From assembly GCA_903632075.3 (NCBI GenBank), contig CAHIKZ030000957.1, positions 703,501-767,500 of the forward strand: a stretch of 64,000 bases of DNA, read 5' to 3'. Position 1 is the stretch's first letter. The number at the start of each line of letters is the position of its first letter. Both the position numbers and the translations under genes were made by a program. The DNA comes from Acanthosepion pharaonis (lineage: Eukaryota > Mollusca > Cephalopoda > Sepiida > Sepiidae). The notes under the pieces are model-generated. The model made no database searches and was not told where the DNA came from. It saw nothing but the letters and a program-made list of their open reading frames with translations. Positions 10,800-21,830 of the stretch are shown one piece after another.

Positions 10800-12122
10800 C
10801 AGTAGTCCACTGCCATTAAGCGAACTAGTTTACCGCGGTAACCGGTGTACCGCGAGTGGGTCGTGAACCCCAAGATTTTGCTCTCGTATCCTCAATATAG
10901 CTCACATTTTTTTAGAAATTCCATCCTATTTTACCAATTTCTAAACCATCTTCTTCCCGATAGGCAGAACAAACAGCGATCATCAGATGGGTCCTAATTT
11001 ATTTTAATGATTACACCCCTTTTTCACACGTTTTACCTTGATTGTGATGATCAAACAGTCCAAATCTCCTCGGCCGTTTCACACCCAATCCAATTGTATT
11101 GGTAATAATTACACATAATTACTTTGTATTTCTATTTCGCGCGCGATCAAGTAGTTCCTATAATATCGGACTAATTAACAGGAATTCAGTCACTGCAATC
11201 AGATACCACCGATGGGGTATAAATAGGAGTAACTTTTTCTGGTTGATCATGTTCAATTTGACTGTCTAACAGTAGACATCAAGAATCAAACGTGATATTT
11301 GTGGAAATAAATTTAATTTCTTATACTTCAGGATTTCCGTGTTTGTCTTTACATTTTTCAACGCCGGACTACTTTTCAAACTAGACCATAATGCATACTT
11401 TTGAAGACGGTTAAAATTTTTTTGCATAAAAAGTCTGCTGTACAACGCTGAAATAAGTTGCAAATTCGGGTAATTTGCTTTTTAAGCCCCGCGCTAAGTA
11501 TCTAATAAAAATGTTCCGAATAGATATATTTACGTGTAATTCTACATGCTTAATTAAAAAATATCAAAAATTTTTTGATAAAATCTACGTTTTTGGAATT
11601 ATCGACAATAAAATTTCGGACTCATTCGCGTCGCTGCAGCCATTACTGTCGGTGTTTGTTTATATTTGCCGCGGATAGACATTCACTTGTCTCGATTATT
11701 ACGTACGTATTGATGCAAACGACGCCAATAACGACTGCTGTGCCGTAGCTGACAACGACACGAATGAGTCCGAACTTTTATTGTCGATAACTCCAAAACG
11801 GTACATTTTATAAAAAATGTCTTTGCTATTTTCGAATTAGGCATGTAAATTTAAAATGAAAAATAACCATTCTGGAAATTTTTATTAGATACTTAGCGCG
11901 GGGCTTAAATAGCAAATTACCCGAAATTTCTCATGAAATCTTTGACATAAATTAGGATAATTTTTGAGGTTCTTTTCAAGCCATTAACTACGGTATATAT
12001 CGCGAATAAGGGCAAATAGGTCCCAAAAATTAGGTAGGGGTTCAATTTCCTATTATTGCTCTGACCACACAGCTACCACAATTCACTTGGACCCCTAACC
12101 CGCGCAATAGCGGTGGATACTG
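10800..12122. mobile_element. Non-autonomous pogo-like DNA transposon, TA target duplication
   Basis: The left end reads CAGTAGTCCACTGCCATTAA. The reverse complement of the right end reads CAGTATCCACCGCTATTGCG, an imperfect terminal inverted repeat. TA flanks both ends (10798-10799 and 12123-12124), as for the Tc1/mariner/pogo superfamily, and CAGT termini are common in pogo/Tigger elements. No transposase frame lies inside. It contains a second foldback element at 11467-11923. The flanks on both sides are the same TACTAA-rich tandem repeat. Confidence 0.65.
11467..11923. mobile_element. Foldback/MITE element with about 165-bp inverted repeats, nested in the pogo-like element
   Basis: The left arm starts CGGGTAATTTGC and continues AGCCCCGCGCTAAGTATCTA. 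The right arm ends TAGATACTTAGCGCGGGGCT and then GCAAATTACCCG. The arms continue inwards: ATTCGCGTCG on the left mirrors CGACACGAAT on the right, and TTATCGACAATAAAA mirrors TTTTATTGTCGATAA. A central loop of about 125 bp is unpaired. AAATT flanks the element on both sides (11462-11466 and 11924-11928), a plausible 5-bp target duplication. There is no transposase; the superfamily is unknown. Confidence 0.75.
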
Positions 12123-12240
12123 TATATTCTAAATTACTATTACGTACTAAACAAACTTAATACTAAAATATACTAAACTATTAATATATATTAAACTAAC
12201 TTACTACTACTAATATGTACTAAAACTTTTATTAAGCTAA
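12123..12240. repeat. Tandem TACTAA-rich repeat, right part
   Basis: Continuation of the array at 10565-10797, with TACTAAACAAACTTAATACT and TACTACTAATATGTACTAAA. The pogo-like element separates the two halves. Confidence 0.75.
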
Positions 12241-12244
12241 AATT

Positions 12245-13430
12245 GTATTTCCGCTAATAGTTCTTAGATATTCGGACTAAGCAAAACTTTGTAAATATAC
12301 ATTAATCCTTTGTGCCCTGGCCACAGCTTTACCGGTGTAAAAAAAAATGCCTTAATGTTCAGTCAACGGTTGAACGGTGAGTAAACACTTGTAAGTAATT
12401 TTATAACTACCGTAAAACATTACATACCAATTATTTGTGAATTTTGACTGAGGAGCTCAGGCAGAAGGCTTAAAATTGTTCACGAACACAGGCTCAAAGA
12501 GTTAAAAGATGTTGTTTAATTTTTTCCATTTCTAAAATGTTATTTCCATTTACAGTCTGTAGTAATTTGCTAGCCTTTGTTTTAGATTTGTTCCTAAGGG
12601 GGAAATAAAAACATCCTGCTCTTAATATTGGGTTTATTCCTCCGATTTATTGTTATAATAACATAAACTGACGGAAAGAACAAATACACAGAAATAAACT
12701 ATTGTTTTTCATATCAAAATAATATTCCACGCTGAGTAATATTCATTTATTTTGCCCAACATTCATAAGTTTTCAGCCATTGTGGAGAGGCCAAGTACAG
12801 GAAGTTTTATATCCTCAGCAACCAGAAAAATATTATTTAAGTCATTCAACATTAATTAATAAATAATAAAAATCACAAAAAACAAAATGATTGACATAAA
12901 ACTTTTAGAAAAGAAAAAGAAAAAAGACAGGATGTTTCACAAAGTTAGCTTTTAAAATATTCAAAGGCATAAAGATATTTACATATGCGAATTACTAACG
13001 TCTCACGCTGCGGAGATGAACAAAATTTACAGGAAAACTCCGTAAGATTTATACTAAACTATGTGATTAATTGCTATTACTAACTAATGAACTGATGGAA
13101 AATTTCAAAATGAGCACGATTCCCATCACGTTTCAGTTGCATTCCATTCACCCTGGCTGCGTTTCTTTCGGTCTATCGCGTTGATTACCACTACAACCGT
13201 TTTTCTAAAGACTTGTATTTTTTTGCATTTTTACACATATATGCAATTTTTAAACATAACTTGAAGAAGACAGACATGCTCTCAAAATAATGTTTTTTGC
13301 TTTTCTTATATCACGCCCTTCTCTAAGTGTTGCAAAACGAGTTGTAATAACAATAATAATGTGACGTGACAAGATGGGTCAATATCTGCACTGGAAAATC
13401 TGCAAATTTTATGGAAAGAAAACTGCAAGA
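12245..13430. other. A+T-rich stretch without recognisable gene
   Basis: No open frame of note and no repeat shared with other parts of the window was seen. Confidence 0.45.
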
Positions 13431-13435
13431 AATTT

Positions 13436-14095
13436 TTATGAACACCACCCAGACACCGTTAGATGTATAGGGCCTCTAACAATTTTATGGTAGTTTAAAT
13501 ATTTACAACAGGCATAACAATCAAAGTTAATCATCCAGACATATTGATCAAAGACCACACAAACAGAATGTGTTTTCTTATTGACATGGCAGCCACTTGC
13601 AGACTGTAATGTAGAAAAAAGAAAGCCTGGACCCGGAAAGGGAGTTCCACAAGCGAGAAGTGCGAAAAAAGAAACTGTTAACATAGAAATTACAGTTAAC
13701 CAGCTGACCTCTAAATTGGTGAGATCTCGACGCCAGTCTATGAGTGCGTTTAAATTCACAAAGTCTACGTACCGTAGCGAAGAGCGCATCTGAACAATTA
13801 CCAAATGAAACGCTAGGGTGGTGAGAAAGCGACCGAAGTCACATCAAGACCAATAATATTGGTGATTCTTCTTTTGATCTCATCAAGGAGCTCAAGGTAA
13901 ATAGCAGGAGCACCAGACCATATGTGGCAGCAAAATTCTAAGCATGGAAGAATGATGTACTTATAGATATGTGAACTAGCAATGGATTCAATATAGTCTT
14001 TCCACTTTCTATCAGCTAAGAATATTAGCCCGAGTAGTCGCAACGAATCATTTTCTTGGAGTGTACCATCGGCCATGTTGATGGAAGGCAGCGTT
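13436..14095 (-). pseudogene. Jockey/CR1-group LINE reverse transcriptase C-terminus (relic)
   Basis: The minus strand encodes two pieces of the C-terminal part of a LINE polyprotein. The upstream piece (13813-14076) has SLRLLGLIF, KDYIESIASS, YKYIILPCLEFCCHIWSGAP and NIIGLDV, the conserved thumb/connection segment of this group. The downstream piece covers the last part of the frame. A frame break separates them near 13810. The same region occurs at 28.3, 37.2 and 54.7 kb. It lacks the catalytic palm, so it is a 5'-truncated dead copy. Confidence 0.75.
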
Positions 14096-14719
14096 GGGTC
14101 TCTCAGATGAGTAATGTGTTGTTTGCTTTTTTTTTGTTTTTTGTTTTTGTTTTGTTTTTGTAACGAAAAACGAAAGCGAGACCAATGGTACGAAAACTTC
14201 CTTTAAGTTGAGCTTTGATTGATGAATGCACAAAGAAAACCAATGAACGAATCACAACAGTTTGGATTCGTTAAGACAGCCATTGATGAGTAAACTCTCA
14301 TTATTTGGGTTGTAGGAGGCGGAAAAAGTGGTGAGCAAAAAAATCAATCGTAAACAGACGACATCATTTGAGAGGCGCGGTCCATTGTTCACCCTAACGC
14401 ACCAGAATTGTCTGCAAACACGATAAACCTTCTTCTTACATGAAAAGCGAAGAGAGTAAGAAAAAACAGAAACATTATCGATGCATAAAACCAATGCATT
14501 ATTTTTGGAAAAGATAAGTAATACCCACTCTCTATGTAGCATTACTTTTTGTCTTGCTCTCTCGATTTGTCTCTTTTTAATACCTTTCCATATATTAGCT
14601 ATATTTATAAACATATCTTGTGTTCTCTCATGACGTCGAGTTGCTATTTACCAAGAATAGCATAAGTCTTGGTATAAGGCCAAAAGTATAAAACACCCAG
14701 TGAGGATCGATCTCATTAC
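14096..14719. other. No recognisable gene; T-rich tract near 14130-14160
   Basis: A poly-T/TTTTTG tract on this strand is followed by A+T-rich sequence. Minus-strand frames here have no motifs. Confidence 0.4.
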
Positions 14720-15105
14720 TAACAATCCTGTTGTATAAGAATAGTGTCGTTGTCGACATTGTAGTTTGAACACAGATCGCCAGTAAGCAAACACTGACGA
14801 TTCCATTATTAAATAAGTAGATCACGTGATCGTAAAGTAAACGTATATATGAGAAATAGTGTGAGGTCTAAGTGATTGCTATTCTCTATACTATACACTA
14901 TGCTATTTCTCTATATTGATCACTATACGAAATACTATTCGGCGATTACTATTTGAACAAGTATTATTAGTACTATTTGAAGGCATTACTACTAACAGTA
15001 TCTGAATTTACAAAGTCTCTTCTACAACGAGCATTTCGGAAGTGATAACAAGCATTTGTTGATCTAACGAAAGTTAGAACAAATGAGTGTCTAACATCAC
15101 AAAAC
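14720..15105 (+). repeat. R1 LTR-like repeat, copy 1
   Basis: R1 has a constant order: TTGTATAAGAATA, GTCGTTGTCGACATTGTAGT, CAGATCGCCAGTAAGCAAAC, AAGTAGATCACGTGATCGTA, a TATA-like CGTATATATG, then TCGCTATTC and a series of ACTATT words, ending in CGAAAGTTA and TCTAACATCACAAAA. The palindrome plus TATA-like box and the absence of coding capacity suggest a solo LTR or promoter-bearing non-autonomous element. Other copies start near 15325, 16130, 16565 and 22600, all in the same direction. Confidence 0.65.
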
Positions 15106-15324
15106 ATACCAATGATGATATGTAACGATGTTATTTTTATATACAAATGATATCTATCGTTTAAATAAATATAATTTTTCCCTTCTTTTGAATTTGACCT
15201 TAATTTTAATTTCCAACCCAAGATAAAGTTTATATTTTTCTTCATCTTATCTTTCCAATACTTTCTCTCATCTTCCCTTGCCTCTATGTCTCTGAGGTCA
15301 AGCAATGAAGAACTTAAAATACAT

Positions 15325-15795
15325 TTTTAGGCCATTTCCCTTCAAGATATATGCGGTTATTGCACTCAACACATCTTTTCTCTTTTATTATCAATGAATT
15401 GCCATGACAATTGTTGTATAAGAATAAAATGTCGTTGTCGACATTGTAGTTTGAACACAGATCGCCAGTAAGCAAACACTGATGATTCCATTATTAAATA
15501 AGTAGATCACGTGATCGTAAAGGAAACGTATATATGGGAATTAGCGTGACGTCTAAGTGATCGCTATTCTTTATACTATCCACTATGCTATTTCTCTATA
15601 TTGATCACTATACGAATTACTATTCGGCGATTACTATTTGAACAAGTATTATTAGTGCGAGTACTATTTGAAGGTATTACTACTCCCAGTATCTGTGGTT
15701 CTAAAGACTCAGCTAAAACAAGCATTTCGAAATGGATAACGAGCATTAGTCGACCTAATGAAAGTTACAACGTGTGATCGTTCTAACATCACAAA
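15325..15795 (+). repeat. R1 LTR-like repeat, copy 2 (longest)
   Basis: The whole R1 order is present, plus an upstream part (CATTTCCCTTCAAGATATAT, GAATTGCCATGACAATTG) shared with copy 3. The 12-bp palindrome GATCACGTGATC lies at about 15507-15518 and the TATA-like CGTATATATGG at about 15527. Confidence 0.65.
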
Positions 15796-16009
15796 AATTA
15801 TTCCTACAAGCAAGGATGACAGCATCTGGTATTTCCAGCTGGTCATTCATCAAGGTACTGAAATTTAGGGTTTTCCCTTTGTTGATGGAAGGTTTAGTCA
15901 GTTAGTTTCCTACGTTGATGCACACTTGAGAGATCAAGTCTCTTTAGATTTATGACTGACTGGGCAGAGGATTCTTACCGCATTAAATTGCCGATCCTTC
16001 TCTGTTTCT

Positions 16010-16130
16010 ATACTGGTTGCCAACCATGGCTATAGGAACCGTCATGCTATTTAATCCATAGCAGGGGGTCTAGAAGAAGCGGATTCATACTTTCACAAGG
16101 CATGAAACCACCTCTTCTATACCCCCTTCT
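16010..16130 (-). mobile_element. SINE family A, 3' body fragment
   Basis: The reverse complement reads AAAGTATGAATCC, GGATTAAATAGCA and TTCCTATAGCCATGGTTGGC, matching the body of the family A SINE at 26.0-26.7 kb. The tRNA-like head is missing. Confidence 0.55.
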
Positions 16131-16375
16131 TCTTATGCATTTTTCGGTCATTTCCCTTCAAGACATAAGCGGTCATATCACTCAACACATTTTTTTTCAT
16201 TATTATTATCAGTGAATTGCCATGACAATTGTTGTATAGGAATAAAGTGTCGTTGCCGACACCGTATTTGAACACAGATAACCGTTGAGCAAATACGTAT
16301 ATCACATTATTAAGTAAGTATATCACGTGATCGTAAAGAAATGGTATATATGGGAATTAGCGTGAAGTCTACTCT
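16130..16375 (+). repeat. R1 LTR-like repeat, copy 3 (truncated)
   Basis: Matches copy 2 from CATTTCCCTTCAAGACATAA through GTATATATGGGAATTAGCGT, then stops at the edge of a reverse-strand SINE. The GATCACGTGATC palindrome is conserved. Confidence 0.6.
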
Positions 16376-16379
16376 GCGG

Positions 16380-16555
16380 TGTAACCCATAGCTGTAAGTG
16401 TAAGAGATGGATTCGTGCCTTTCCTGGTAGCCTTAGTGAAAAAGTGAACACAGCAGACTGAGCTGAGATTTAAACTCGGCTCACAGATTACCTTTTTTCT
16501 TGCCGATATCCGTTTCGCTATCTGCGCATTCCTTTCTGTGAGTATTGGAAATTAA
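16380..16555 (-). mobile_element. SINE family A with tRNA-like head
   Basis: The reverse complement contains AGATAGCGAAACGGATATCG (box A-like), GAGCCGAGTTTAAATCTC (box B-like) and a body with GGAAAGGCACGAATCCATCT and CTATGGGTTA. It directly adjoins the truncated end of R1 copy 3. Confidence 0.55.
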
Positions 16556-16564
16556 GCTTTTTTT

Positions 16565-17045
16565 ACGTAAGCGGTCATAGCACTCCACACAATTTTTCTC
16601 TGTTACATGCCTGAGAGCCCCTGTCTACCTGGATATTCAACACAAAGCTGTACTACACTACCCCCACACCCTTTGTTAGTTTTTATAGCAATTTCTAATG
16701 ATAACGCTATATCACCAGTGAACAAATACGGACGATTCCATTATTAAATAAGTAGATCACGTGATCGTAAAGGCAATTTATAAATGGGAATTAGCGTGAC
16801 GTCTAAGTGATCGCTATTCTTTATACTATCCACTGTACTATTTCTCTATATTGTTCATTATACAAATTACTATTCATCGATTACTATTTGAACAAATATT
16901 ATTAGTACTATTTGAAGGCATTACTACTACCAGTATCTGCATTTACAAAGTCTCGGCTATGACGTACACTTCGTAAGTAATAACGAGCATTAGTTGATTC
17001 AATGAAAGTTACAACGTGTGGGCGTCTAACATCACAAAAAAATTC
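16565..17045 (+). repeat. R1 LTR-like repeat, copy 4
   Basis: ACGTAAGCGGTCATAGCACT at the start and GCGTCTAACATCACAAAA at the end match copy 2. The middle carries AAGTAGATCACGTGATCGTA and the ACTATT series. The segment at 16610-16690 differs from the other copies. Confidence 0.6.
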
Positions 17046-17049
17046 ATGA

Positions 17050-17590
17050 CCCAACTTGCTGATCATCGCACCATAAAGATGTGCTCGAAATATTTAATAA
17101 GCTTAGTTTGACACTAGGCGAAAAACATGAAGCGCTCAGTAACGATCGAGCTCACTATTAATAATCTATATGTCTAACTTGTTTCTCACAGCAACACAAT
17201 GTGAAGCTCTATAATAGTTGCGAAACATTGCTTACTTTGACAAGGCAAATCAGGGTCACCCAGTGAGGATCAAAATTAGTACTCAGGTGTATCAGTAATA
17301 ATGGTCCAACAGATGAGCTTCATAATCATTACGTGACGACGAACGGGCTTTATAATAGGTTGAAAACTGACAAGAACACAATTGTCTGGTGTGTTTTGAA
17401 GTCTCTGGTTGAAAAGCTACAAAGAAATATATTCAGTGAGAAGTGTGTGGCTTATCTCGAAAAACGCCTCTGAATAATTTTTTAGAGTTATCTGTTGTCT
17501 TCATTATTATCAGTCCCGGGATCAAGCGTTATCGTAATGATCACCTAACCAGCTCTCTCTACATATCTCGGGTTGCCTGCAAATGTTATA
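17050..17590. other. No recognisable gene
   Basis: Short frames only. CACCCAGTGAGGATC near 17270 also occurs near 14697, suggesting another shared repeat fragment. Confidence 0.35.
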
Positions 17591-18240
17591 GCTTGCGTGA
17601 TTGATATGCCAATTCTCGTATGATGGCAACGGAAAAAAAAATTTTGGCCTTTATGGTGTACCCATGGTATTTCAACTTCATCTTCCTGACAATTATTACT
17701 GGTGAGCACTCGATCAAATATGGGTAATGTTGTCGAGAAGAAACGCGAAAAAGGCAGTCACCGTCGCCGTTTGTTGGTTTCCGACAGTGTGTGGGTTAAA
17801 AACTACCTTACCTTTTACACCATCCCTATGCGCGGCACGTGAAGTCTGGCTGTTTCATCATGAACATGGAAGCGTTTGGCAACTTCACCAGAGGTTTGGC
17901 TGTTTTCCTCCTCTATGCCCGCTTTCAGGGTATCATCATCCAGGAACTGTTGCCAGCCACTGCGTAGTTCATCGCAAAGGAACAGATCCCCTGACTTGAA
18001 CATCTTGAACCAATGCCTGGCAGTTCGTTGACTCACAACATTATCCTCAAAGTATTCGGTTGCGGACAAGCTCACCTTAAAATCATAAAGTAGACATCTC
18101 CGAACGAGCTGCTTTGATAAGCCATGTTTCCTCGCCACTCCTCGATCATTGATGTGTGTGCGCAACGAATCTTCATTGGTCAAGAGCAATGCACACCACT
18201 CCACCCCTTCCGTTTTTCCTGGCATATGACGCACTCATCT
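17590..18240 (-). pseudogene. Mariner (SETMAR-type) transposase N-terminal relic
   Basis: The minus-strand frame at 17815-18234 reads LRRCLLYDFKVSLSATE-like sequence, then VSQRTARHWFKMFKSGD, SLCDE-like LFLCDELRSGWQQ, and ETARLHVPRIGMV. These are the two helix-turn-helix DNA-binding motifs of classic mariner transposases. Beyond 17815 the frame is broken, but a stretch with LSETNKRRR recalls the linker that follows. The DDD catalytic domain is absent, so no activity is expected. It belongs to a different mariner lineage from the copy at 58 kb. Confidence 0.75.
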
Positions 18241-18690
18241 TTTTATTTTATTTTATCAGTGATCACTTCTTCCCACGCGACTTAGAAAACGACAATAACT
18301 TTTTTGTGGGGTTTACGTTTTACAACACAAACCGGCTAAAGTTGTGCATCGAAACGTTATGGATGCAGGGAAGTTCAGTTTTAAATTTTGACGTCCGGTG
18401 TATCGAGATATTTAACGTAGACGATTGCGTTTATTGTTTTGCTTTTGTTTTTATCTATATTTATTGCTAGTTTTTTTTTATTATGTCACATTATAAAATG
18501 AGTAGTGTTTGCTCAAATGCTAACCTGCTGGTTTCTTCTGCGTAAAACGTGCTGGCCGACCTTTGAAGAAATATTTATGTCACGATATATACAGAATACA
18601 GAAAAAAGTCATTTCATATATTTATTAAGATCACTAGTTCGATATAAGACGTTATCATTAAATTAGAAATTGGTTCATATACTTCCATCT
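18241..18690. other. No recognisable gene
   Basis: A+T-rich sequence adjoining the mariner relic, perhaps its degenerate end. No terminal repeat could be paired. Confidence 0.3.
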
Positions 18691-18694
18691 CTAG

Positions 18695-18695
<1 letters not shown>

Positions 18696-18740
<45 letters not shown>
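18696..18740. repeat. (AT)n microsatellite
   Basis: Uninterrupted AT dinucleotides. Confidence 0.95.
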
Positions 18741-18744
<4 letters not shown>

Positions 18745-18860
18745 TCCTGCATCATTCATACAATAAAACAAATAGAGAGGTTAATGATTTAAATGGCGAG
18801 AATACATCTTCGCAAACAATATCAAAAAGATACACCAACCCCGAACCTGTATATGAATGA
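18741..18860 (+). repeat. Direct repeat, first copy (about 120 bp)
   Basis: From CATTCATACAATAAAACAAA through AACCCCGAACCTGTATATGA it is nearly identical to 19275-19388, with only one or two differences. The two copies are separated by about 0.4 kb of unrelated sequence, so the duplication looks recent. Confidence 0.85.
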
Positions 18861-19261
18861 TATGATCCCCGTTTATAAATTCCAGTTGCATAAGGTCTTT
18901 TTAATTTTTACAAGCTTTCGTCTGTTCCTACAGACATCCTCAGGTATGAAAATAGATTTGTTCTTGTTTTTACTTCTCGGTAATAAGAGGACAACGAAAA
19001 TAGAGATGTAATCCGAAAAAATGCTATGAGAAATGTTTTATTGTTTTGGAACGTGCGCTCGCAACGCTGAGTTTGAATTTTTAAATATTAAGGTTGTGCG
19101 TTTTTGTACAAATATAGGAATAAGAGAATTCTTTTTTACTGGTAAGTTTTCCGTCAATGTGGCATGAACAATATTGTTCAATAATTACAGTAATGTCACA
19201 CTTATTATCCGAAAGTTGCACGTTGGATCAGTTATTTTAATTTCAAATTATAGGTGCAATT

Positions 19262-19388
19262 ATAATTTATAAATTCATGAATCATTCATACAATAAAACA
19301 AATAGAGAGGTTAATGATTTAAATGGCGAGAATACATCTTCGCACACAATATCAAAAAGATACACCAACCCCGAACCTGTATATGAAA
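19262..19388 (+). repeat. Direct repeat, second copy (about 120 bp)
   Basis: Same sequence as at 18741-18860, including AGGTTAATGATTTAAATGGC. It directly precedes the reverse-strand Tx1-like relic. It may be the flank duplication of an element or a segment carried by two insertions. Confidence 0.85.
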
Positions 19389-19439
19389 TCATTTTGATAT
19401 TGTTTACGGGGTTTACGAGAGGAGTTATAGTAAGTCGAG

Positions 19440-21430
19440 GGATGGCGGCCCTCATACTCCCATCCAAAATCGAGTCCTCTGCCAAACACGTGTCAGTAAA
19501 TCGCCAAATGTGGCATTCCCAGCCCCCACCCATGACATGAACATTGAGCACACACAACTCGGTCGACTTGATGCTTGGGCCCATCGTTCAAATGGGAGGA
19601 GGGCAAGCGCTTGATTGCCTTCTTACGTTCCTTACAGAGCAGAAGTACAGCCAACCTGTAAAGGATGAGAGGGAAGACGTAAGTGGTACACTCCTCAGCC
19701 CTACTCTTCAAGGACAACCCCTTCGGAGCCAAATCTCGACCGCCACTTCGATCTTTCCCAGTAATTCTGACCAATTTTTCGAACTACACTCCGAGATTGT
19801 GGACAAGCACGTCCTTTCAACTAAAGGGTCTCTTAAGATCATTCCACTTCCAGGCACCTAACGGCAAGCCGGAAGACTTGTTGCGGTTAATCTTGACCCC
19901 CGTGACATTATTGTACCGTACAAATGTGTTCAGAACCACTTCAATGTCACTGCGAGAGGACACAAAAGGGGATACGTCATCGGTGTACACGAAAACCCTA
20001 GATCGAGCAACACCAGGGATAGCGATTCTGGGTTCTGCATAACCTATCCCTCAGCCTTCGAAGGAGAGGCTCCAACGCCAAACGTAAAGTAGAGGCGACC
20101 GCGGGCAACTATGACGAAGCGACTGAGTCAGCATAAAAACGCGCGATTGCTTTCCGATTACCTGTACCACAGCACTGTGGAGCGATACAGGAGCCTAATT
20201 TACTTTCACAAGTCGGGTTCGAATCCAGCGGCCTGTAGGACAGCAGCCAGGTATCGATGATCGACCTTATCAAATTCTTTCGGCTGATCCAAATGGATCA
20301 GCGTGGCTTACTCGTCGTCTTTTACACTCTCTAGGATCGTGCGGATCAGATGCAAGTTGCTTTGAATTGTTCAGTCCTTCACAGCACATGTCTGCACGGG
20401 TCCCAACGGACTCTCGACAACTGAATGCAGAGGCACTGTCAGGATCTTGACCAAAATCTATGTTTAGCAGAGTTATGGACCTGTAATGATCAAACTTCCG
20501 CCCAAGACCCTTGCCATTTTTCAGCAGCGTAATCCCACTCCTGAAGATTTATTCGGGGAAGGACCCCTGCGAAACCAGCTTTGTTGAACACGACAACCAA
20601 AATAGAAACAAATATGTGCGACAGCCTCAAGTAAAATTAATAGGGCAGACCATCAAGTTCAGGTGAGTTGCCACTGACGACGTTTTTCAATGCCAAGTAG
20701 ACTTCACGTGATCTCCCCCTCACATCTAAGCTCTTCAGTTGGTCAACCAAATAGCTGCGAAATTCGTCGCCACAGCGACCAGGCTCCTTGGTTAAGCTGC
20801 TTTCAAAATTCCGCCGAAACGCCTCGCACATGCCGTCAGGTGATCTCAGAGAATGCCCAACAGGGGTCTTGACCTCCCAAATGTATCGATGGAAACCTCA
20901 ACGGATCTCTTTCTTGCGCAATTCCGCACCCATGTTCAAAGTTTCGGAAAATATCGTATTTAACATGCCTAATTACCTGACCCTGTTAGCGTTTGCTAGC
21001 CGCATACTGCAGAGCCTCCCTAACTAGGCCTATCTCTAGGGAATCCCCTCATCCTACATCCGGAAAAGACTATCATTACAAATCTTCACCTTTTTAGCCT
21101 TATCTAGTGCTTGCCGCTGGCTATATTCGGTGGTGAAGGACCTAATCCCGTCCTTTGTTGGCAAGGTAATTGTCGCCAATTGCTTTGCCTCTTCTTTTGT
21201 GGCCATCAAAATGTCCTCTAATGTATTTGATCTCCTGGCCAGAATCTTTAATGCTGTTCTTGTATTTGCGGCATTGATTCCAGGGCGTCTGGAATTATAA
21301 GGAGCTCATTCACTTCAGGTTATCGTAATACTTGGTATCTTTTGTGGGCCTGTTTTTACCCCAGACAGATTTTTAGGCGGTGATTTATTTTCCGATGCTT
21401 GTAAAGTGTCCGCCATGTTGCACTAGACCA
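19440..21430 (-). pseudogene. Tx1-group LINE relic (reverse strand), highly decayed
   Basis: Minus-strand fragments align in order with the Tx1 LINE at 42.6-49.6 kb. Near 20640-20830 are SPELDGLPY and EPGRCGDEFRSYLVD (cf. SPGLDGLPYE and EPGLSSAQFDAYLAD). Near 20240-20400 are TIQSNLHLIRTIL and HLDQPKEFDKVDHRYL (cf. TIQDNLHMVRLIL and LDQSKAFDRVDHRFL). Near 19640-19740 is GLSLKSRAEECTTYVFPLIL (cf. GLSLKGRAEVCGSHIYPILL). Many stops and frameshifts break the frame and the 3' part is missing. The order confirms a minus-strand copy. The sequence differs enough to be a separate, older lineage. Confidence 0.75.
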
Positions 21431-21830
21431 TCACGGCTAAATATTTATAATTTCACTAAATATCATACGAAGACAAATTGAAAGAAAAAAACCCGAAAAG
21501 AATAAAGTCTCGTAATGAAAAAGGCGACATAGAATCGCGATAGAGTAAAAAACAAAAGAAAAATCAAACTTAACATGGAAAATATAAAACAGAAACGACA
21601 ATTAAGCACACAAAAATAAAAAAGGATTAAGCTAGCAGCAAAAATAAAACGAATTAAAGTCGGGAGAGGAGTTGAAACATAAAAAGAAAAATACGCTAAA
21701 GAAAAGTAAAAGCCTGGCTTAAAAAGGAGGAAACAAAACAAAAAAAAAGAAAAGAAGATTGAAGATTGGGCAGCTGCCGTCCATATAAGACAGCAGTACT
21801 CGATCTTCCGCCAGATCTAAGGTAGAGGAT
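21431..21830 (-). mobile_element. Probable T-rich 5' UTR of the Tx1-like relic
   Basis: On the minus strand this is a T-rich stretch with few purines, as is the 785-bp 5' UTR of the Tx1 LINE at 42595-43379. Just downstream, near 21418, the minus strand has an ATG followed by MADTLQASE-like codons, comparable to the MADGAG start of ORF1 in the other copy. The minus-strand frame of 92 codons here is a composition artefact. Confidence 0.4.

Noticed and set aside
13581..13793. 70-codon plus-strand frame
   Set aside because: It is antisense to a LINE reverse transcriptase relic whose motifs are on the minus strand.
21463..21741. 92-codon minus-strand frame, phenylalanine-rich, as a membrane protein
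   Set aside because: It comes from the T-rich strand of a probable LINE 5' UTR; the composition explains the residues.
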